From Gnetum montanum (Eukaryota > Streptophyta > Gnetopsida > Gnetales > Gnetaceae): a stretch of 64,000 bases of DNA. The notes below the pieces were generated by a model, which worked only from the letters and a program-made list of their open reading frames with translations, was not told where the DNA came from and did no database searches. Below are positions 57,026-64,000 of the stretch, one piece after another. The DNA lies in NCBI GenBank assembly GCA_015680685.1, contig MNCI01006555.1:1405317-1469316 (forward strand), in the 5' to 3' direction. The position numbers and the translations under genes were made by a program. The first letter of the stretch is position 1; every line of letters starts with the position of its first letter.

Positions 57026-58151
57026 AAATTTTTATGATATTTTTATGTTTTTTCTAAAGGAAAGCATGAAAGGCAAATCATGAATGCAAATAAGTTAAAA
57101 ATTTCATGCAAAGTAAGGCTAAGAAAAGACAAAGCATGTCAAAGAAAAATAATATATGTAAATAAATGTTTAGAACTAGGTTATAAAATAAAAGTAAAAA
57201 GAAAAATGGCACATGGTCATTAAGGTAGGGGCAAGTAAGTAGAGGACATACTCAATTATGTAACTAGCTCCTAATCTTTGAAAGATTAGGAAGAGAATAC
57301 GGCCTCCAATATACAATTTTGTATTTCTCATTTCACTCACTAAATATGTTGAATGAGAGCTCTTACCATGGTGCATCTATGGTTTGGTTATTTTTGGTTT
57401 TGGCCTAGTCTACTCTACTGGGATTCTTGACTTTACTTTCAATAGTGGGAGTTTCTTCCTAAAACTTCACTTTATACCCTTACTACACATTGATGTTATT
57501 GACCATTAAGGGATCTGTATTATCACCATCAATAATTATTTCACCTCCCTCATAAGGTAGATGAATTTCTTGGTGTATGGAAGAGGAAACTACTTGTAAT
57601 TGATCTATCCAAGTTCTTCCTAAGATGAGGTTAAATTTTGGTGTTTCTTCCACCACCAAGAAGTTGAATAATGTGGTGAATTATTCCCCTACTACAAAAT
57701 CTAAGTAGATCAAATCTCTTACTGCAATCAGTGATCTATTAAAAAATTTAAGAGCAAAGGTAGGAGTACTTTGCATGTGCTTCACTAGGCCTAACTATTC
57801 AACAATGGTGAAAGGTATGACATTGGTGGGTGTTCAATAATTAATTTTCACCTTTTGTACCTTGTATTGTCCAACCCATATAGTTATGAAGAGAGGGACC
57901 CTCATTATCTCACCATCCTTGGGGTTGGTCTTAACTTCATTGTCATGAAAAACTTGCATAGTTGACTTTTTTTTTTCCCTAGGTAAAAGTGGTACCATCA
58001 CTACATGGATGGACTCTTCATTAGCAAGAATATCCTCACTAACAAGAATTGAATTAAATATTTTTACTAAAACTTCATAGTGAGTAGAGGAAGTCATCAC
58101 CAAGTCATACAGGCTAAGAGAAGTATTCTTTTGTTTTAAGGATTGTTTCAC
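57026..58151 (-). pseudogene. Protease (element D)
   Basis: A frame at 57834-58151 covers the region before the active site (SLYDLVMTSSTHYEVLVK and ANEESIHVVMVPLLP, matching SLYDLIMTSVPN and EAIHSIMLPSVP of element B). The protease core around 57600-57830 aligns with C, including VEETPKFNLILG-like sequence near 57640. Decayed by stops. Confidence 0.7.
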
Positions 58152-58159
58152 TTATTCCA

Positions 58160-59330
58160 TGACATTGAGGAAGCCTTTGTCATTAGTTGTTGATTTTTCA
58201 TTCATGTTGAATTTGAATTTTTCTATTCCTCCTAGTATTTGGACATCATGCTTCAAGGTTTGTGGCCTAACCACATTTCCCTTCTCTTGTTAATTTTTGT
58301 CCTTCCTTGATTGACTAGTTGAGGCATTTTGAGTGTTAGAGGTCATGGGAATGGCTAAAATGTGCCTAGGCTTTGGTAGATCCACCTTCTTCCAAGTCTT
58401 CACATACTTGTTATCTTTGGCCTTGGGCTTTGGGGTAAAGTTCTTGCATTTTTTGGTAGGTGATATTTTGTAGTTGGGTTGCAAAGAAGTCATTGTGTTG
58501 GCCACCATGGAAGGACATTGATTAGTTTGGTTTGAGGGCATAGTGGTGGTGGGAGAAGTACTTTAATGATGAGCATCTCTTTAGAAGGTGCTTGTGATGT
58601 TATGCTTACAATAAAAGGAGTCCTTAAACTAGATGAAGTTGAATGACCCCTTTCATCATGAGGAGTTACCCAAATCACAAATGGCTCCTTGGTAGGTCTT
58701 AGGTTGTTGTAAAGGTTAAATGTTTCTATCATGTAAGGGCTATTTTTGTATTTAATGGATCTTTGTACATCTGCATTGATTGGTTTTAAGGTCTAACTAG
58801 GTTTGAGGCATCAAGCACTAGCTCTCCATTATCTATCATCTTTTACAAGTCATGCTTTAAGACCAAGTAGAAATTAGTATCATGACTACGTAATTGATGA
58901 TAGTGCAAAAATTAGTCAAGTTGAAAATACTTTGGTAATGGTGGATCATCCATGGTTGCTAGAGTGGGATCCTTAGTAATTTCACATAATGGATCATGCC
59001 TCTTATAGGCATTCTCAGTCATTTTCTTGTATTAAATTCAACCACTGTTGAGAAATTGTTCTAGGAGCTCAAGTGGCTTTAGAGGAAACTTGGTGTACTT
59101 TGACTAATCTTTTCTCTCAAAGTTAGGACTTTTGTTATTTAATGTAGAGGTCATTGATGTTGATTGTTGGTTGGTTATGGTAGGGGCCTTGGGTTAACTT
59201 GTTATTTATCCTTACAAAATCTTGTTTTCTTTGGCCATGATGATCATGGCTACATGGTTTTACTTCCCCCTCTCCTTGTCCTTTCTTGTTTGTTGATTCT
59301 TATATGCTACATAGGTAGGGTCTATAAGAA
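58160..59330 (-). pseudogene. Gag, truncated at its 5' side (element D)
   Basis: The C-terminal gag linker with KEPFVIWVTP (58650-58700) corresponds to the KEPFIIRV repeats of element A, and the zinc-knuckle-like region lies near 58880-58940. Similarity to C stops at about 59330 (shared GCTACATAGGT followed by different sequence), so the capsid core, leader, primer site and 5' LTR of D are missing. Confidence 0.7.
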
Positions 59331-59870
59331 GATACCAAAATTTTGGGAATTGAGCGAGCATTGTTCACATCAAATCAATCATTATCTTATCTATGCTACT
59401 GTATTCTTGTTCTTCATTGTAACATCATTTCTTTGATTGTATGTTATATTGAGCTTCAATGATAAGGACATGTAAATTTATTTACATTCTTTCCTTATGT
59501 TTTTTATTTTTCTTGTAGCCGTACGGGGTTAATGTGCTTCTTGAAAGAAGGCATACACATTGAACTTGTTTAGACCTTGTAGGGTTAAGTTGTTTAGTTG
59601 CATCAAAACACTCCGAAGAGGAGCTCAATTTTCTAAATGTTGTGGGATCCTTGAAACCACATTCTGAGCTTGTTGGAACCTTGGCAGTTTGAGTGGTTTC
59701 ATAGCAACGAAACACTTTAGTGTGAAGCTTAGAGCTTATACAGGGTATGGTACTCTTCAAACCACATGTTTTTGAGAAAGAAAGTCCAAAGGTGTGCATG
59801 GATTCTACCCTTTGAGTATGGATGTACACAAGTTGGGAACCACATGAAATTTGGTATTTTTATGTAACAG
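59331..59870. other. Unrecognised stretch with a ~100-bp direct repeat
   Basis: Two diverged copies, 59568-59664 and 59669-59764, sharing ACCTTG, GTTTNNTNGCANCNAAACACT and TTCAAACCAC-like words. No coding pattern is visible on either strand. The stretch separates truncated D from the array of E and may be part of another element. Confidence 0.45.
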
Positions 59871-59929
59871 GTGCAATTTTAATTGGGGAACTTATTCAAC
59901 CTCCCTTCTAAGTTCTTGATCCAAAAGTA

Positions 59930-61690
59930 TGATGAAAAATGCTAAGGTTTCCTAGACCAAGAAACATACATGCTAACCTTCTCTCTTCAAAAAAATCCAA
60001 AACAAACAAATATGATACTCTCTTAAGATAAGGAGATAAAAATGATGGTCCAAGAACCAAAGAAAATATACAACACTAGTCCAATTACATGGAACTGTAA
60101 AAATTGCTACAATTCTTAGGCAAGAAATGTAAAAACATGATCCTATAGGTAGTAAATAAAAGATGTTGTTTTGGGAGTCAAGAAAATTCAATTACATCAC
60201 TTTCCAAAGACTAGATATAAAAAGCACTACATGTACAAGCAAATCACCCTAAAGACACTACCTCTATAGGCTCAAAATATCAAAGACATTGATATGTTAA
60301 ATAAGAATAATCCTAAAATGTTGCAAAACAAATGGAAAGTGTTGAAAACACTAACAAAATAGGTAGGAAAAAATCATATGCTATTCTTGGGCAATCAAGA
60401 ATAAAAAATGCTACTAGGAGGACCAAAAATGTTGCCTATTTAGGTTTAAAACTATGAAAATATAAGTTTTCGACCAATTAAAAATCCCTAATTTTCCACT
60501 AATTATTCCTGAAACCCTATAAATATTATGCTCCAAGCTCAAAACATCACTATGCTATCTTTTCCAAGTACAAAGGTCAAAAATGTTAATCCTAAGGTAG
60601 GAAAACTTAAAAAATGTTAATCACTCTAATCATGAAAAAGCAAGAAATGTTGGAACATGCGCAAAAATTGCAAAAAACACTATACATATAACTAGAAAAA
60701 CCCTGAAACATAGATAAAAAACCAAAATATTACTTTTATGTTGTCCAAAAATCTAAAACTTTGGTCTTATATGATCAAAAATCAAAAATGCTTATAAGGA
60801 TAGTTCTAGAAGAAAAAAATGCAAGTAATCAAGCAAGAAACAAAGGAAAAATGTTGGGGATCTGGGGTACCTAGGGACCGAAGATGTTTTTGCTTCTCTT
60901 ACAAATGAATTTGAAAATATTCTTTGAACAATTTACTCCACCTTCTTTACGTTCTTCATGAACACAAGATTGTTTGTGGATCAAGTTTGCCTAGTCATTG
61001 TTATGTTTTGGTGATTGATTTTCACATTTGACAAAAAAACCTACAATTGACTATAAAATCACAAAGTAATGAATACTCAGTTATTTTTGGTTAAAATACC
61101 CAAGATTTGGTGATTTATGGTATTGAAATATGAAATTCTCATATAAATATGAAAAACAATCCTTAGTAGCCTTCACCAAGATCCTCAAAAATGCTAGTAT
61201 TTACACTACAATGTAAATTTTCAAAAATGTTGGCCTAGATGTCTCCCAACACTACCTTATTTGGCTCTTTCCTTGTCCAATGTTGTTGAAAATGTTGATA
61301 ATCTCTCCTCCTCTTGCCCTGCGGTAATAATTCTGATCAAGAAATCCTAGAAATACCAAGTTTGGTCAAAAACACTAGACACACTATTAAAAACTCCAAG
61401 CCTATCCTGAAAACATTGTTGCAATGGAAATCCTCACTTAAATAATAAAAACTGCTACTCTTATGATAAAAAACATTACATGTAGGCCCAACATCTCCAA
61501 ACCAAAAATGATAATACTTAAAAATGCTATGCCAATGTAAATTCTAGATTAATTGGTCAAAAATGTTGCCTAGCCTGAGATACACTACTAACATGCTTCC
61601 TAGACCCTTAAAAGCATTGTCAAGCCAAGATATAACACCTACACATTGCCAAGTTTTCCCACAAACACTGACCACCTAGGATATTCTACC
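59930..61690 (+). repeat. TCAAAAATGYTRGCCTAG motif array (element E)
   Basis: About twenty copies of AAAAATGTTG or AAAAATGCTA. Clear examples are TCAAAAATGCTAGTATTT near 61183, TCAAAAATGTTGGCCTAG near 61210 and GTCAAAAATGTTGCCTAG near 61558. The array stands directly upstream of an RT fragment, the position held by the arrays of A and D, but the motif is different. Confidence 0.6.
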
Positions 61691-61869
61691 ATTGTGTCCT
61701 ATTTTAGTAATTAAATCTATTATTTTTTGCATTTGTAGCCTTCCCGTTAAACTATTTCTTATTTTAACAATATAATGAAAAAGATAGAAAACTAATATTA
61801 TTTATTTTATTTTATTATTTATTGATCAATATACCATGCACTTGTCATTTAATATTTTTCTTGTTGACA

Positions 61870-62215
61870 TGCAGGAATAAACCATGAATATTTGACAACA
61901 ATTCAACCTGCCTTTACACCTAAAAGGACCCTTTGATGATGTTATTTGACTAATTGACCATGAATACCTAAACCTTGATCCTAGAATCCCTTTTAATTAC
62001 ATATCCTTGATTAAGAAAACCTTGGAATGGCTCACCTACATTATTAGAATTCTAGAACTAGAGGCTAGAGATGTTATAGAAGATTCCCTAGTAGAAGTTT
62101 CCCTTACAACTCATAATAATGAGGAGAAAACACTAAAAATAAGTTTCTCAGTTGGACCTCAACTTTCCCTACAAGATGACATTAAAGCCTTTGCATAGTC
62201 CTATTAAGACATGCT
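61870..62215 (+). pseudogene. N-terminal part of a Tat RT (element E)
   Basis: The linker preceding RT is readable. After PCLYT-like sequence come ILELEARDVIEDSLVEVSL (62060-62115) and NEEKTLKISFSV, ending with DDIKAFA, matching KTLDLEVGNI...GEEKTLKLSS...DNIKAFA of element D. The frame then breaks (SY-DMLGL readable) and the rest of RT is absent. Confidence 0.8.
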
Positions 62216-62650
62216 TGGACTCTATCCACACTAAAACATCACAACAGAAATTCATATTATAACACATAGCCAACAATCTTTGTAATTTGGTGGAAAAATA
62301 TAGGTAGAAACAATTGTCTTATATCTCTAAAAATCTAGCATTATGGCCTCATGTTACTGGAATCTAAGACTTCATGCATCATAGCTTACAGAAGCTACAA
62401 AACCCATGTACACTAGCTTATGGATGCTAAGAATACTTTAAAAGCTACAAAATTTGATAATCTTAGCCTTGTATGCTAAGCATTGTAGTCCTATACACTA
62501 GATAACATGCAAAGATTGCATACAAAAGTTCGATTTCAATCTTGTACGTTGGACACAAAAATTCTATACAATGGGTAGCATACAAAGGCAACATTTAGAG
62601 AACAAATAATTAGATAAAATTATTTGTACACTACATGTAGGTGTTGTAGG
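62216..62650. repeat. TGTACACTAG-type motif tract
   Basis: Repeated words GCTACAAAA, ATGTACACTAGC, TATACACTAGATAACATGC and TTGTACGTTGG, about 50-100 bases apart. It resembles the C/D motif and may be the U3 part of the LTR whose 3' end is at 63285. Confidence 0.4.
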
Positions 62651-63285
62651 TATGATAGAAGGTGCCAAAAATCTATTAGCAATCATTGAAAAATTAACTA
62701 ACAACAAGATAGGAACCTAAGGACTATTTAAACAATGCTTTATTTTATCATAAGGAATTTTTGGGCATTTTTCATCTACATTGAACCTAAGACTTTCAAG
62801 TAGTATGGATGTCTAAGAGTCCAGGATGACCATCACATTTTTCCATAGCATAGATCGAAGTTGTAGAGAAAACCAATGGCAATCTCAAAGGGTAGATTAT
62901 ACGACATTCTTCGAGGTAGATATGACTACAAACACATCCTTCCAACTGTATTAGCTTTCAAGCATTCTCCCTTGAGTTCTTGGGCATAAAATGATAAAAA
63001 ATTTTATTCTTTGAACTTTGTTGTTGTAAATATTTCATCATTTTAATATAAGTGTGCAATTTCATTCATTCTTCACATTTTACTTTACATTTCTCTACAC
63101 TTGGTTCATATGCTCACAATCTTTATTTTACATTTTGGTAATACACCCTCTAAGTCCTCATTTGATCAACAAGACCATTTGGGATGCTTGCAAATCCTTC
63201 TTGAGGCCAATGGATCTACCAATTAAACTATTCCAATGGGGATCTTTCACCCTCTAGCATCAAATTTTTTCATCTCTACAATTTC
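62651..63285 (+). repeat. 3' part of a Tat-type LTR
   Basis: It contains the U5 block at 63150-63185 (TAAGTCCTCATTTGATCAAC, then AAGACCATTTGGG), which aligns with element B's LTR (13714-13749 reversed) and with 9624-9660, and it ends just before a primer-site-like sequence. The left boundary is not determined. Confidence 0.55.
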
Positions 63286-63303
63286 TAATGCTAGAAGAAG
63301 GGC
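63286..63303 (+). other. Primer-binding site, decayed tRNA-Asn type
   Basis: TAATGCTAGAAGAAGGGC, with CTAGAAGAAGGGC identical to the site of element A at 10418-10430. The first bases are altered. No gag follows before the LTR at 63760. Confidence 0.6.
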
Positions 63304-63759
63304 ATCTACCTAACTTCTTCATCTAAACCTATTGTAATGTTTGCTATTTCTATCTTTTATTCATAATTTTCAACAATTTAATCAAAAAATTATTTTTTGT
63401 TCTACCTGTTACAGTGTGTGCACCACTAATAGTTTTTGGCCAAAACATACCTTTTTTGTCACTGGCTACTATGTTGTTTGCAATGTAGTCCTTTCTCCCT
63501 GCAACTTGCAACTTTGAAAAATTTATTTTTTATTATTGTTGCTAGTGTGTAACATCCATACTACCATACACTAGAGAAAACCTTAATAATAATAATAATA
63601 ATAATTTTAAATTTTACAATTGTAGTTGCAATGCATAGCATACATATTATTTTCTTGATTATAGTGATTACAATTTATTTTTTCTATGTTTTATGTATAG
63701 GCTATAATCTCTTCCTAATTTTTCAAAGTTAGAAAAACTTAGAAAATATTAATTTCTCA
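63304..63759. other. Leader remnant, with an (AAT)n microsatellite
   Basis: Non-coding sequence after the primer site, with about seven AAT units at 63583-63604. It is the insertion target of the LTR that begins at 63760. Confidence 0.5.
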
Positions 63760-64000
63760 TGATGAGTGGCGAGGTACCCCTACACTCAACCATACGAATA
63801 CGAGCGTGCACGCGCGATCCGGTCGAACTCCGCAGACTAAATGCCTTAACACCACAACAAACACTTGGGGTTAATCGTTCGTTGTCTTCCCAGGCTTGCT
63901 TGTAAGTGTCACGGTGTATGGTTAAGCAAGTCTGAGGTATGTGATTTTTTTGGTATTTTCGGCTTATCTCCTATGCTATCAGAGGAAAGGGTTGAGAAAC
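63760..64000 (-). repeat. LTR of the G family, second copy (cut by window end)
   Basis: It starts TGATGAGTGGCGAGG. The words CTCAACCATACGAATACGAG, CGATCCGGTCGAACTCC and GTTCGTTGTCTTCCCA are shared with 2929-3065. Upstream sequence is not a primer site, so this is the outer edge of a 3' LTR of a minus-strand element, or a solo LTR. It keeps CpG where the first copy has TG or CA, so it is probably younger. Confidence 0.85.

Noticed and set aside
59331-59870. Copia-type LTR end
   Set aside because: General look is similar, but no initiator-Met primer site, no TG/CA borders and no copia coding sequence could be found.
1-64000. tRNA, rRNA or CRISPR features
   Set aside because: No cloverleaf, rRNA core or regularly spaced direct repeats with unique spacers were seen; tRNA-like matches are only primer sites.

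Overview
This window is repetitive DNA from a very large plant genome. I see no intact gene. The AT-rich background, the nesting of many worn LTR retrotransposons, and the persistence of old copies that still align point to a gymnosperm (conifer, cycad or Ginkgo type), but the species cannot be named from the sequence. Nearly everything belongs to Ty3/gypsy elements. Stop codons often sit where tryptophan, arginine or glutamine codons are expected, which fits decay of methylated DNA.

Layout. (1) 1-4132: the 5' part of a minus-strand Athila-like element, 'G' (gag, a tRNA-Asp primer site, and a 1.2-kb LTR). It is inserted in an older minus-strand Athila-like protease-RT fragment, 'F' (4138-6020). 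(2) 6180-8287: the plus-strand integrase end of a Tat-lineage element, 'H', then LTR sequence (8288-10404), then a tRNA-Asn primer site and gag of a second plus-strand Tat element, 'A'. (3) 13603-28215: a nearly complete Tat element, 'B', on the minus strand with two LTRs. It cuts A's gag and is flanked by the 7-base repeat GTTGCTA. (4) 28216-37880: the rest of A (gag/protease, a long accessory region holding a PPR pseudogene and a ~190-bp repeat array, then RT). (5) 37885-59330: two minus-strand Tat elements joined head to tail through one LTR (42968-44136). 'C' contributes gag-protease and 'D' is almost complete. (6) 59331-63303: pieces of further plus-strand Tat elements ('E'). (7) 63760-64000: the edge of a second LTR of the G family.

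The most interesting content is an accessory module between protease and reverse transcriptase of the Tat elements. In B and D it holds a multi-exon gene on the strand opposite gag-pol. Its proteins are diverged but alignable, and splice sites sit at matching positions. In A, D and E the module also holds a dense array of short motifs on the RT side. The motif is element-specific, and in A and in the C/D pair the same motif also occurs in the LTR or 5' leader. B carries its own motif in its LTR and in an intron of the antisense gene. The module is bordered by a short repeat (consensus near GGCCTTAAACTGG) that also follows integrase in H and B. An element-encoded protein co-diverging with its own cis-motifs, comparable in logic to the VANC anti-silencing proteins of VANDAL transposons, is an attractive but unproven reading.
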